Source of the DNA: Candidatus Hydrogenedentota bacterium
Lineage (GTDB): Bacteria; Hydrogenedentota; Hydrogenedentia; Hydrogenedentales; JAJRTN01
Assembly: GCA_024278275.1 (NCBI GenBank)
Contig: JAJRTN010000179.1
Coordinates: 1 to 52,431 of the forward strand
Direction of reading: 5' to 3'
Length of the DNA stretch: 52,431 nt
Shown here: positions 43,979-52,366 of the stretch, piece by piece
Position numbering within the stretch: the stretch's first letter is position 1
Layout of the letters: each line of letters begins with the position of its first letter
Notes under the pieces: generated by a model
What the model saw: only the letters and a program-made list of their open reading frames with translations
What the model was told of the DNA's origin: nothing
Database searches by the model: none
Position numbers and translations under genes: made by a program

Positions 43979-45451
43979 TCAGGCGTTTCTCCTTCCGCGC
44001 CCCGGCAGGAGGGCGGCGCCGAGGGCCAGCAGTTCCCGGGGGTGGGGGGCGTTGAAGGAGAAGGACAGCCCCACGAAAAGCACCAGGGCCACGCCTCGCC
44101 AGGGGGGCGTGCCGCCAATGACGGCCAGAACACCGGCGACGGCCATGAAGGTCTGCATCTTGCCCAGCATGAGCAGGTCCACCGCGAGTCCGAGCCGCCG
44201 TACATGAATGGTCTGCATGACGGCGCTGAAACCGGCCGCCACCGTCAGGCTGATGCCGCCTCCCAACAAACCCAGGCGCGGCAGGAGCGCCGCGTTCAGG
44301 CCCACGGCGATGACGGCCATGATCACGTTTGTGCGGGTGACCAGGCCGGGCCGGTCGAGGGCGATAAGGGTAAGGCCCATGAGGCCCGCCTGCACGGCGA
44401 GACAGATGGCGGTCATGAGCAGGCCCATGACCGCCGTGGCGTCAAGGTATTCCGGGCTGAAAAGGAACACCACCAGCGGTTCCTGCACGGTCACGACGAG
44501 CAACACGCCGAGATAGCCGAAGAAGACTGAGAGCATGAGGGCCTGGTTCAGGAGGCGCGCGGCGGCGGCGCGTTGGCCCCGGGCCAGCAGTTCGGAGAGG
44601 TTCGGCAGGAAAGGCACCTGCAATGTGCCCAGGGTTCGCGACAGCAGCATGGGGAAACGCTTGGCGATTTCATACACCGCCGCCCGGTCGAGTCCCAGGA
44701 ATGCGGCGACCATGAGGCTGTCGAAACGCTGGAAGAAGAAATTGAGCAGGCTGTTGGCGTAGAGGGGGAGGCTGAAACGGATGGAGCTTCGATAGGCTTT
44801 CCAGTCGAGGGTGGGGATGCGTCCGACGGGCAGCGCCATGTACATGAGGAGGAAGGCGGCACCGTAGGCGGTGAGCATGCAGAGCGAGAGGGTCACCAGT
44901 CCCCCCTGGCCCCACCAGACAAAGGCCAGGATGAGGGCCACCTGGAGCGAAGCGGAGGCCACGATGCCCCACGCGCGGGCACCATAGCGGTTGAGCCCCG
45001 CCAGGGCCGCCATGACGTTGTCGCGAAACGTGCCCGCCACGAAAAGGGGCGGCAGCAGCCACAGGTAGGGGAAGAGGGTGTGCCCATCGGGATTGTCCGG
45101 CAGGGATCGCAGCCCCGGAAAGAAGCGCCAGGCCGTCAGGATGGCGGCGGCCAACGCGAGGGAGATCACGCCCTGGCAACCCAGCGCCGCCCGGACGATG
45201 CGGCGCTGGCGATCCGGCTCCGCCGCGCCGAGGAGCTTGGGCAGGGCGACCCACAGGCCGAAGTTGTTGGCAATGTTGAGGAAATCGGCGCAGAGGAGGA
45301 GCAGCATGAACACGCCCACGTCCGCCTGGTCCAGGGCGGGCGCGTTGGTGATCATCTTCCCCACGGCCAGCAGGGCCACCATGGAGAAGAACACACTCGC
45401 CCCGGACAGGAAGGCCCCGCGCATGAACCGTTGCGTCCGGTTTGTGGGCAT
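43979..45451 (-). CDS. Wzx/MATE-like polysaccharide flippase
   Basis: 490 residues with about 14 hydrophobic segments, no signal peptide. It opens RFMRGAFLSGASVFFSMVAL and includes SIRFSLPLYANSLLNFFFQR with FDSLMVAAFLGLDRAAVYEI, a pattern typical of oligosaccharide flippases of the Wzx/RfbX family. It turns lipid-linked repeat units to the outer face of the inner membrane. GGAGGGG is eight bases before the ATG at 45451. With the O-antigen ligase-like gene at 48.7 kb it gives the export half of a Wzx/Wzy-type pathway. Confidence 0.87.
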   Translation of the reverse strand: MPTNRTQRFMRGAFLSGASVFFSMVALLAVGKMITNAPALDQADVGVFMLLLLCADFLNIANNFGLWVALPKLLGAAEPDRQRRIVRAALGCQGVISLALAAAILTAWRFFPGLRSLPDNPDGHTLFPYLWLLPPLFVAGTFRDNVMAALAGLNRYGARAWGIVASASLQVALILAFVWWGQGGLVTLSLCMLTAYGAAFLLMYMALPVGRIPTLDWKAYRSSIRFSLPLYANSLLNFFFQRFDSLMVAAFLGLDRAAVYEIAKRFPMLLSRTLGTLQVPFLPNLSELLARGQRAAAARLLNQALMLSVFFGYLGVLLVVTVQEPLVVFLFSPEYLDATAVMGLLMTAICLAVQAGLMGLTLIALDRPGLVTRTNVIMAVIAVGLNAALLPRLGLLGGGISLTVAAGFSAVMQTIHVRRLGLAVDLLMLGKMQTFMAVAGVLAVIGGTPPWRGVALVLFVGLSFSFNAPHPRELLALGAALLPGRGRRNA

Positions 45452-45571
45452 GGTGCGATCCCCTCCTTCCCCCGGCAGTATAGCGCAGAGGCTCACGCCG
45501 GAAACAGGTGCCATGGGGCGCAGGACGAACACGGACAAGCGCTGGAGGCGGGGTACACTTGCAAACCCCTG

Positions 45572-45758
45572 GATTCAAGCACCAAGTGCAACGCGGTGCG
45601 TTTTTCGCTGTTGTTGGAAGGTTTCGTTGGGCGCCCGGTGTTTTAGCGTTTTCCCGGTCGGTTGTTGATTTCGTCGACGTTTTGATCGATGTGGGCCTGT
45701 GTGAGGTGTGTTTCGATGCGCCATTTCTTATGTGGCACAGCCGCCCTCGGCTGTGAGC
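45572..45758 (-). mobile_element. hairpin plus IS30-type transposase C-terminal remnant, copy B
   Basis: Same unit as 34215-34393 but on the minus strand, about 95% alike outside one 8-base difference. It starts with the same hairpin (CACAGCCG/CGGCTGTG) and ends with the same RKTHRVALGA and stop. Here the frame breaks after NNRPGKR (TAA). If one A is added before it, the reading continues TLKHRAPNETFQQQRKTHRV, which keeps the KTL...PNE.F pattern of IS30 transposases. So copy B preserves bases that copy A lost. Confidence 0.65.
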
Positions 45759-45915
45759 CTGTTCCCGCCCCTTACGAGACTGTGCGGGAGGCCCTTTTTC
45801 CAAGGGAGGCTGTTTCGTCGTCAAGGTTTCCGTCGTGGTGGTACCCGTCACGCCCTGCGTGAGAACGGGAGCATCTGCGTTCATCTGGGCAATCTGCGGA
45901 TACATTATCATGGAG

Positions 45916-45931
45916 CCCCGCCTTCGCGGGG
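45916..45931. repeat. short GC hairpin with CTTC loop
   Basis: CCCCGC and GCGGGG around CTTC, followed by GATGACGG. This compact hairpin resembles dispersed repeats common in many bacterial genomes. Confidence 0.5.
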
Positions 45932-45942
45932 ATGACGGTAAG

Positions 45943-45990
45943 GTAGAAGCGGCTTCCAGCCGCTTTGAAGAGGCTGGAAGCCCCTTCTAC
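45943..45990. repeat. 48-base hairpin built of two related half-units
   Basis: GTAGAAG pairs with CTTCTAC and GGCTTCCAGCC with GGCTGGAAGCC, one C-C mismatch between them, loop of ten bases. Within the left arm AAGCGGC and GCCGCTT also form their own hairpin around TTCCA. The GTAG start and pyrimidine loop recall the units at 21467-21581. Confidence 0.6.
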
Positions 45991-46176
45991 TTTGCTTCGA
46001 AACCACGGTTTTCAGCGGAGACGATTCTTGGTTCCGGCTACGCCGGGTTAGGATCCATTTTTCATCTCAGGACCTCTTTTCGCGTTATTGCGCCGGACCT
46101 TCAACGAACGGTAAACTGGGATGTTGGCGCCGGAGCCATTCCACGCGCCGTTGCGTGTGACAGGAGACGAATTATC

Positions 46177-46593
46177 ATGCTGGACCGTTTGAGCCCGAAC
46201 GAGCAGAAAGCGCTCATGGAACTGCTCATTTTCATGGCCAAGGCCGATGGCGCCGTTGACGATATCGAGGGCGTCGTCTTGCAGCAGTACGCCGACCTGG
46301 TGCATGTTGATTTCGATTCACTCGAAGGGGATTTCACGCCGGATGAACTGGTGCCTCAATTCGAATCGCCGGCGAGCAAAGTGGCCGTTTTGCAGGAGTT
46401 GTTTCGGCTCAGCCTTCTGAACGGGATTTTCACCGATGGCGAGCAATCGGCCATTCTCGATGTGGGCGCCCAGATGGCCATGCCCATGGAATTGCTGCGC
46501 AAGATCGAGGCCTGGGTGATGGACGACCTTCGGTTGACCGTCCGCGAGGAGGAACTGGTGGAAGAGGCGGAGCGGTTGTTCGGGCGCCTGTAA
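46177..46593 (+). CDS. TerB-like acidic protein
   Basis: 138 residues, strongly acidic and all-helical. LSPNEQKALMELLIFMAKAD then GAVDDIEGVVLQQYADLV, and later LFRLSLLNGIFTDGEQSAI, match the repeated DG...E pattern of TerB-like (tellurite-resistance-type) domains, which bind metal ions at membranes. AGGAG is 10 bases before the ATG at 46177. Function here is unknown; it stands alone between repeat-rich DNA and the heparinase-like gene. Confidence 0.7.
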   Translation: MLDRLSPNEQKALMELLIFMAKADGAVDDIEGVVLQQYADLVHVDFDSLEGDFTPDELVPQFESPASKVAVLQELFRLSLLNGIFTDGEQSAILDVGAQMAMPMELLRKIEAWVMDDLRLTVREEELVEEAERLFGRL

Positions 46594-46821
46594 TCGTTCA
46601 TGGTCTTAGAACACCCATGGAATGGTCTCTTACCCGTGAAGTGCCGGCGACGCGGCAATCCGGTTGGCGTGGGGCTGCCGCAGATGACACCGGATTGCTT
46701 CAGCGTTTCTTTTCGCAATGCCGGTTGATGAAAGGCATAAAGGTTAAGGCGTCTTCAGGCCGATTTTACCGCGCCATTGCATGGGGTGTGACGGGGTGCG
46801 CGAAACCGGAGTCTTTGGTTT

Positions 46822-48471
46822 ATGGCCGTACAGCGGGTGTTCACGGAAGCGCTTCTTCTCATGGGCACGGCGGTTCATCTGAGGCCGCGGCAGGTGGCCG
46901 GGCGCTTGCGCCACGGGGCGCGCCGCCGGTTGCGGGCTTTTCGCGTGTCGCCCGCGCCCCGGGACGTTCCGGAGTTCGACCCGGCGTGCCTGGAGCGGTT
47001 GCGGGCTTTGCTGGAGCGCTGGGTACGCCTGGCCCCGCCGGAGGGAGCGCGTCTTGAAGGACCGCGCCGGGGGCGCTTCACTTTCGGGGGCGAGACGGTG
47101 GAATCGACGGGGCTTCCGCCCTGGCACGCCGCGGAAGCGTCCCGGCTGTGGCGGCATGAGATTCAATACGGCGTTTTCCTGCGCGATTTGGCCCTGGCCT
47201 GTCTCCGGGAGTCCGATGAAGCGGAGCGCCGGCGGGTGCTCACCTGGATTCACGATTGGATCGGGTCGAACCCGCCGGGACCGGGGGCCGCGTGGGCGGC
47301 CTACCCGACGGCCGCGCGCCTGATGAACTGGGCGCTGGCCGAGTCGGTTTTCCGCTTCAACGACCCGGCCATGCGCAACAGTTTTGCCCGGCAGGTCCGG
47401 CATCTCTCCGCGAACCTGGAATGGCACCTTGACGGCAATCATCTCTTGCAGAATGCCGCGGGGCTTGTGGTGGCGGACGCGCTTCTCGGCGATACGCCGG
47501 CGACACGAAGTGTTCCTGTGCTGCGCCATGCCGTGGGGGACCAGGTGTTGCGCGATGGCGGGCACGTGGAGCGGTGTCCCATGTACCACGCGCGGGTGAT
47601 GGTGGATCTCCTGGTGGCGCGAGCGGCTTCTCCCGAGACGGTATTCCTTGACGCCACGCTGGATCGAATGGCCGGTTTTCTCCGCCGAATTCTGCACGAC
47701 GACGGGGACATCCCCCAGTTTGGGGATTCCGCCCTGGGCGAATACCCGGCTCCATTGGCGCTGGTGGAATTGGTACGCGGGGCGCGGGACATGCAAAAGC
47801 AGGGACTGAACCAGGCGGAGCGAGGTACGAGCCGTTGCGCGCCAGCGAAAGTACCCTCTTCCGACCGTGAAGACGGGGCCGTTCGGCTTCCTGCGTCCGG
47901 ATTCTATGTCATGGCATCGGAGGAACGTTCCGCCCGTGTTATTGTGAAGGCGTCGCCGCCGGGGCCGGCGTGGCAGCCGGGCCATGCTCATAGTGACGCT
48001 CTAAGTTACGAGTTCAGTTTTCAGGGCGCGCGTGTCATCGTTGATTCCGGCGTTCATGGTTATGACGGCAGCCCCCTTCGGGATTACTGCCGAAGTACCG
48101 CAGCGCACAACACGGTTCAGGTGGGCGGCGTGGAGCAGATGCGTTTCTGGAAAACCTTCCGGGTCGCGCAACGCTACGTGATTGAAAACAGCGGTCTGGA
48201 AGAGACGCCCGAGGGGCTGCATTTCTCGGGTTCTCTCAGGGTGCCGTTCCGGTATCGGCACTGTCGTGACATCCGAATGCCCGGTACGCCGGGGGAAGGG
48301 ATCTTTTCCGTGCGCGATCATCTTTCGGGAGGGATTGGCGGGCACGCCCTGCGCAGCTTTATCCACTTGCATCCTTCCTGGCGCGCGGCGGTGGAAGGTG
48401 ATGCGGCCACGGCGCGTCATGGGAAAAGGGCATTGCGTTTCGTGGCGGAAGGGGAGGGGCTTGCGTGGTAG
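46822..48471 (+). CDS. heparinase II/III family protein, ended early by an in-frame TAG
   Basis: 549 residues up to the TAG at 48469-48471. The N-terminal alpha-toroid part contains HEIQYGVFLRDLALACLRES, HLDGNHLLQNAAGLVVADAL and GDIPQFGDSALGEY. The beta-sandwich part has the family motif GHAHSDALSYEFSFQGARVI followed by VDSGVHGYDGSP. Such proteins are polysaccharide lyases or occur as conserved members of exopolysaccharide clusters. The chain ends EGEGLAW and then TAG, but the same frame continues for 72 sense codons to 48690. CGGAG lies 10 bases before the ATG. It heads an operon with the O-antigen ligase-like gene. Confidence 0.88.
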   Translation: MAVQRVFTEALLLMGTAVHLRPRQVAGRLRHGARRRLRAFRVSPAPRDVPEFDPACLERLRALLERWVRLAPPEGARLEGPRRGRFTFGGETVESTGLPPWHAAEASRLWRHEIQYGVFLRDLALACLRESDEAERRRVLTWIHDWIGSNPPGPGAAWAAYPTAARLMNWALAESVFRFNDPAMRNSFARQVRHLSANLEWHLDGNHLLQNAAGLVVADALLGDTPATRSVPVLRHAVGDQVLRDGGHVERCPMYHARVMVDLLVARAASPETVFLDATLDRMAGFLRRILHDDGDIPQFGDSALGEYPAPLALVELVRGARDMQKQGLNQAERGTSRCAPAKVPSSDREDGAVRLPASGFYVMASEERSARVIVKASPPGPAWQPGHAHSDALSYEFSFQGARVIVDSGVHGYDGSPLRDYCRSTAAHNTVQVGGVEQMRFWKTFRVAQRYVIENSGLEETPEGLHFSGSLRVPFRYRHCRDIRMPGTPGEGIFSVRDHLSGGIGGHALRSFIHLHPSWRAAVEGDAATARHGKRALRFVAEGEGLAW

Positions 48472-48690
48472 ATTCGCCGCGGCGTCATTCCTCCTTCCTG
48501 GGAACCGCGCTGGCGTGGGGCGAGCCGCGTTCGCCACTTGGTGAACGCTCCGGACGAAGGATGGTATTGCGCGCGTTTCGGCCAGGTGGAGCCCGCGGAC
48601 GTGCTTGTGCTGCATGGCGCGGCCCCCCGGAACGCCACGGTTTTCACCCTGGGCTACTCGGTCGTGGCCCTTTCGGACGCGTCCCCATGA
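48472..48690 (+). other. in-frame C-terminal continuation of the heparinase-like gene beyond the TAG
   Basis: Same frame as the heparinase-like gene. It encodes IRRGVIPPSWEPRWRGASRV, then RHLVNAPDEGWYCARFG and VEPADVLVLHGAAPRNATVF, then LGYSVVALSDASP and TGA. WYCARFG is a typical end motif of heparinase II/III C-terminal domains. The final TGA overlaps the ATG of the next gene as ATGA, as in other operon joints of this window. The TAG is therefore probably a point mutation, a sequence error or a readthrough site. Confidence 0.75.
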
Positions 48691-51527
48691 CGGAGGTGAC
48701 ACCGGAACGCCCGGTGGAGGGCCGGACCTTGGAACGTTGGCTGGCGCTGTGGGTTTTCGTGCTTGTCCTCGCGCTCCAGCCTTTCACGGAAGACCCCGCC
48801 GGTCCGATCAAGGAATTGATAGGTGCCTGGCTCCTGGTTCCCATGTTCGTTCTTCTCGCGCGGCGTGGACGGGACGGGCGGGCGCGGACGGCATGGGCCA
48901 ACCCGGGGATGTTGCTGTTGGGAGCTTTTCTCGGCGTGTGTTTTTTTTCTGCGTGCGTCTCGGCGTTCCCTGTCCGCTCCCTGTACGAATTGCGGCATTG
49001 GGCCGGCTTCGCCTTGGCGGCGTTCCTGGCGTCGCAAATCATCCGAACATGGGAAGCGGCCTGGCGCCTTCTCACCGTGGTGGTGGCGGCCGTGGCCTGT
49101 TCGAGTGTGTACGGCCTCCTTCAGTATGCCGGGTGGGACCCCTTTCCCTGGGCCATTCGCGCGGTGGAAGAGTACCGCGCGCTGCCGGCAACCTACGCCA
49201 ATCCCAACCTCGCCGGGCACGCGCTGACCCTGGCCCTGGTTCTCGCGGCCGGCGGCATTATCCGCTCCTGGAAACATCCCCGGCGGGTTGTCCTGCTCCT
49301 GGTGTTCACGGGGCTCATGGGAACCCACCTGTACCTCACCCATATGCGGGCCGCCCGGATTGCGTTGGCGGCGGCCCTGGCCTTTGTGCTTGCCTATGTC
49401 GTTTTGCTGCCCCTGTTGAAGCGTCCCGGCCGGGCCTTCGCGGTGTTGCTGACCCTTGCCCTGCTGGCGGGCCTTGCGGGTACGGCCTGGCTGGCGCGGG
49501 GGCCGCTCGTGCGGGGCGAAGGTCCGCTGCCGGTGGACAGTTCCATGGTCTTGCGCGTTAATGGGTATTCGGGCGCGGCCATTATGGTGCGGGAACATCC
49601 CTGGCTTGGCGTGGGGCCCGGCAACTACAGGCTGAATAACGCCCGCTACTGGACGAAGTTCGAGCAGGCGTGGTTTGCCACCAGGCACAAGAAGAACGAT
49701 CATGTTCATTGCGAGCCGCTTGAATTGGCGGTGGACACGGGCCTTCCGGGGGTGGCCCTGTTCTTCGCCCTGCTGACCTGGGCTCTTCTCGCGGCGCTGC
49801 AAATGACGCGGCGCGGGGCGCCTTTTCAACGCCGTGTGCTGGGGCTGACCCTGGCCGCTGGTCTCGTGGCATTCACGGTGGACGGTCTTTTTGGTTTCAA
49901 CCTGCACGCGCCCGTGTCGGGTGGACTGTTTTTTCTTATCATCGGTGTTACGGCGGGAATTACGACTCACGGGCGACGCTCCGGCGGTGCATGGCGGAAA
50001 GCCGGTCTGGTCCTGGCGGCATTGGGGCTTGCGGTGGTGCAGACGTGGGGCTTCGTGGCAGAGTACGCCTTGCAGCGGGCCTTCGTGGCGGGCGTTTACG
50101 CGCACACCTACCAGGAAGCCGGGGAGGAGGAAAGGGCCGGCCACGCACGGGAAAGCGTCAAGGCGTCACTCCGCTTCGCCCGCGTCCTGCTGCCGTGGGA
50201 CGCGCGTCCGCCGAGCCGATTGGCGCGTCTGTCCGCGTCGGAAAACCGGTGGGAAGAAGCCTTGGCGGACTATGGGCCGGCCCGGGACAGGAATCCGAAT
50301 AATCCGGCATTGATGGCGGCCTTTGCCCGTGCTTTGCTGCGGAGTGGCGACACGAGGCAGGCGGAAACCATGGCGCGGGACGCGTTGGCGTTGTGTGAAC
50401 CCCTCGCGGAAGCCCATGCCGTGCTGGGCGAGGCCGCGTTGATCACGGCGGAACGGTCGGCCGGTGCGGCGCGTCGGAAGTTTTTCATCGAAGCGCGACA
50501 ATACCTGGCCCGCGCCGCGCGATGCGGTCCCGCCGACTTTGGCCGGGTGGAGTGGTTGCTGGCCCGGACGTGCGTGGCTCTCGGGGACGACCGTGCCGCG
50601 GGCGGGGCCTACCGGCGCGCCGTGAAGGCCGCGCCCGCCGCGGAGACTCCGTGGCGTGAATACGCGGAATGGGCACGGGGCGGAAAGGAGGGGACGTACC
50701 GGGACGCCCTGCACGCGGAACTCGACCGTGCCCGCCGGGCAAGCCCCCCGGATCGGAAAGCCATCCATGTGTTGGCGGGGCTCATGCGGGACGAGGTGGT
50801 CCGCCACGGCTACGATCCCTGCCTGGCCTGTGCGGCGCTTTTCCGCGCCTTCGAGGCGGCCCCGGGAAGCCCCGAACTGTGGGGGGCCTACGCCGAGGCG
50901 CTGCCGGCGGCGGAACGGCTGGCGGGCCTGCGTTACGCGCTGGACACCTGGCGCGGCAGGTTGCCCGGCAACGTGCCCATACTCCGGACGCTTGCGGAAA
51001 TCCTCGGGGACGATCCCGCGGTGCGGCGGGAGGCCTGTCTCCGGTTGGCCCCATCCGGTGGCGATGACCCAGCGCGGGCGAAGAACCGGGCATGGATCGC
51101 GGACGTGGCCGTCCTGTCTCTTCGCGAAGATCCCCTTGAAGCGGGACCGCAGGCCGCGGCCCTGGCCGCCGCGGGGCGTGCCTTGGTGGCGGGCGGCCGA
51201 ATGGACGAAGGCGCCGGGGCGTTGGCCGAGGCGGTGCCGGGGCTGCGGGGGCGGGCGAAGGGCGACGCCCTGCTGGCCTGGTCCACCGCCCTGGCCGCCC
51301 AGGGGGAAATGGCGGCGGCCCTGGCCCGCGCCCGGGAGGCCGTTGCCGCGGGGGGAAACCGCGTGGACGTGCGCCGGCACTTCGCCAGAATGCTTGTCCG
51401 CACCGGACGCGCGGCCGAGGCCCGGCTGGAGTATGTGGCCCTCTTGCGGCGCGTTGGAAAAGACGACCCGCGGCGCGCGGCCCTTGAAGCGGAGTACGCC
51501 GCGCTGACGGAGGCGAAAAGACCATGA
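48687..51527 (+). CDS. O-antigen ligase/polymerase-like membrane protein with C-terminal TPR region
   Basis: 946 residues from the ATG that overlaps the heparinase frame stop; the longer frame upstream only shadows that gene. The first 460 residues carry about 12 membrane helices and the Wzy/WaaL block AAIMVREHPWLGVGPGNYRL followed by a His-rich loop (DHVHCEPLELAVDTGLPGVA). The last 480 residues are TPR-like helical repeats (EALADYGPARDRNPNNPALM, GDTRQAETMARDALALCEPL and others). It polymerises or transfers lipid-linked polysaccharide on the periplasmic face, with the TPR part recruiting partners. The stop overlaps the next start by four bases. Confidence 0.87.
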   Translation: MTEVTPERPVEGRTLERWLALWVFVLVLALQPFTEDPAGPIKELIGAWLLVPMFVLLARRGRDGRARTAWANPGMLLLGAFLGVCFFSACVSAFPVRSLYELRHWAGFALAAFLASQIIRTWEAAWRLLTVVVAAVACSSVYGLLQYAGWDPFPWAIRAVEEYRALPATYANPNLAGHALTLALVLAAGGIIRSWKHPRRVVLLLVFTGLMGTHLYLTHMRAARIALAAALAFVLAYVVLLPLLKRPGRAFAVLLTLALLAGLAGTAWLARGPLVRGEGPLPVDSSMVLRVNGYSGAAIMVREHPWLGVGPGNYRLNNARYWTKFEQAWFATRHKKNDHVHCEPLELAVDTGLPGVALFFALLTWALLAALQMTRRGAPFQRRVLGLTLAAGLVAFTVDGLFGFNLHAPVSGGLFFLIIGVTAGITTHGRRSGGAWRKAGLVLAALGLAVVQTWGFVAEYALQRAFVAGVYAHTYQEAGEEERAGHARESVKASLRFARVLLPWDARPPSRLARLSASENRWEEALADYGPARDRNPNNPALMAAFARALLRSGDTRQAETMARDALALCEPLAEAHAVLGEAALITAERSAGAARRKFFIEARQYLARAARCGPADFGRVEWLLARTCVALGDDRAAGGAYRRAVKAAPAAETPWREYAEWARGGKEGTYRDALHAELDRARRASPPDRKAIHVLAGLMRDEVVRHGYDPCLACAALFRAFEAAPGSPELWGAYAEALPAAERLAGLRYALDTWRGRLPGNVPILRTLAEILGDDPAVRREACLRLAPSGGDDPARAKNRAWIADVAVLSLREDPLEAGPQAAALAAAGRALVAGGRMDEGAGALAEAVPGLRGRAKGDALLAWSTALAAQGEMAAALARAREAVAAGGNRVDVRRHFARMLVRTGRAAEARLEYVALLRRVGKDDPRRAALEAEYAALTEAKRP

Positions 51528-52366
51528 ACCATTCAATGCGAGCTTCCGTGTCCCCTTGGGCGCCGTTATGCGCAGGTGTTTTGGCGACCTTTCTGCTGTG
51601 GGGATTTTGCCACCTCTACAGCGATACCGTCCCCCCGCTTCTCGCGCGCATGGATGTGAGCGTGGGCGAGGTCTTGAAGGAGCGGGGGCTGAGGCTTGAA
51701 CGGGCGGGGGATCGCGCGGCGGCGGCGCGGGCTTACGAACTCGCCCTGGCGGGAACCTTCAACGGCGTGGAGCATCGCAGGGAGGCTGAGGAACGGTTGG
51801 GACGGATTTTCCTGGACGCGGGACGGGCGCCGGAGGCGGTGCGGTTGCTCAAAAGCGCGGCAAGCGGCCCCCGGGGCCGGGCGGCCGCCCGGCCGGTCTG
51901 GGTCGAAGCGATCTTCGCCGCGGGTGAACCCGGGGAGGCGATCCGACAGCTTCGGGCCTGGGCGCCATCCGGCGGGAATGAGGATCGGGGCGAATGGTCT
52001 TATTGTCATGCCCTGATGTGGCGTTGGCTTATCGATACGGGAAGTAAAGATGGGAAAGCATTGGAGGAAGCGGCACGGAAGCCGACAGGCAGGGAACTGG
52101 TGCCCATGCTGGCGCCGGGGCTTATCGCGGCGGGCCGGTATGACGAGGCGAGGCGCCTCTTGCTCCCCTACATCGCGGGCGGGTCGGGCCGACGGGCCGC
52201 CGAAGGGCGACGCCTGTGGGAAGAACTGGATTCGCTGGAGCCCTGCGCGGTGTTGACGGCCTTGCAGGCCAATGGCGGGAAAAAGGGTGGGGGGCCTGCG
52301 TCAATTTTGGGGGTTTTCATGCGGCGCGCTGCTCCCAGTATTCCTCGAACCGTCCTGATTGAATGA
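51524..52366 (+). CDS. membrane-anchored TPR protein, 3' end overrun by an insertion sequence
   Basis: 280 residues from the ATG overlapping the previous stop. One membrane helix (PLCAGVLATFLLWGFCHLYS) is followed by TPR-like repeats: GDRAAAARAYELALAGTFNG, RLGRIFLDAGRAPEAVRLLK, GRYDEARRLLLPYIAGG. From about residue 254 the frame reads into the end of an ISKra4-family element (the last ~27 residues, ending RRAAPSIPRTVLIE, are antisense to its transposase). The native C-terminus is therefore lost. It probably assisted the ligase-like protein upstream. Confidence 0.75.
   Translation: MNHSMRASVSPWAPLCAGVLATFLLWGFCHLYSDTVPPLLARMDVSVGEVLKERGLRLERAGDRAAAARAYELALAGTFNGVEHRREAEERLGRIFLDAGRAPEAVRLLKSAASGPRGRAAARPVWVEAIFAAGEPGEAIRQLRAWAPSGGNEDRGEWSYCHALMWRWLIDTGSKDGKALEEAARKPTGRELVPMLAPGLIAAGRYDEARRLLLPYIAGGSGRRAAEGRRLWEELDSLEPCAVLTALQANGGKKGGGPASILGVFMRRAAPSIPRTVLIE

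Larger units (their letters stand above)
45452..46176. other. 725-base intergenic region with repeat mosaic
   Basis: Between divergent genes. From left to right it holds the GGACGAACACGGA word (45523), the inverted IS30-type remnant (45572-45758), a CCCCGC/GCGGGG hairpin (45916-45931) and a long hairpin (45943-45990). CAGGAG near 46161-46166 belongs to the TerB-like gene. A longer open frame over 45835-46176 is just the upstream extension of that gene and is not supported. Confidence 0.55.

Noticed and set aside
45835-46176. N-terminal extension of the TerB-like gene
   Set aside because: The extension crosses two hairpin repeats, and the ATG at 46177 has its own ribosome-binding site and starts the recognisable domain.
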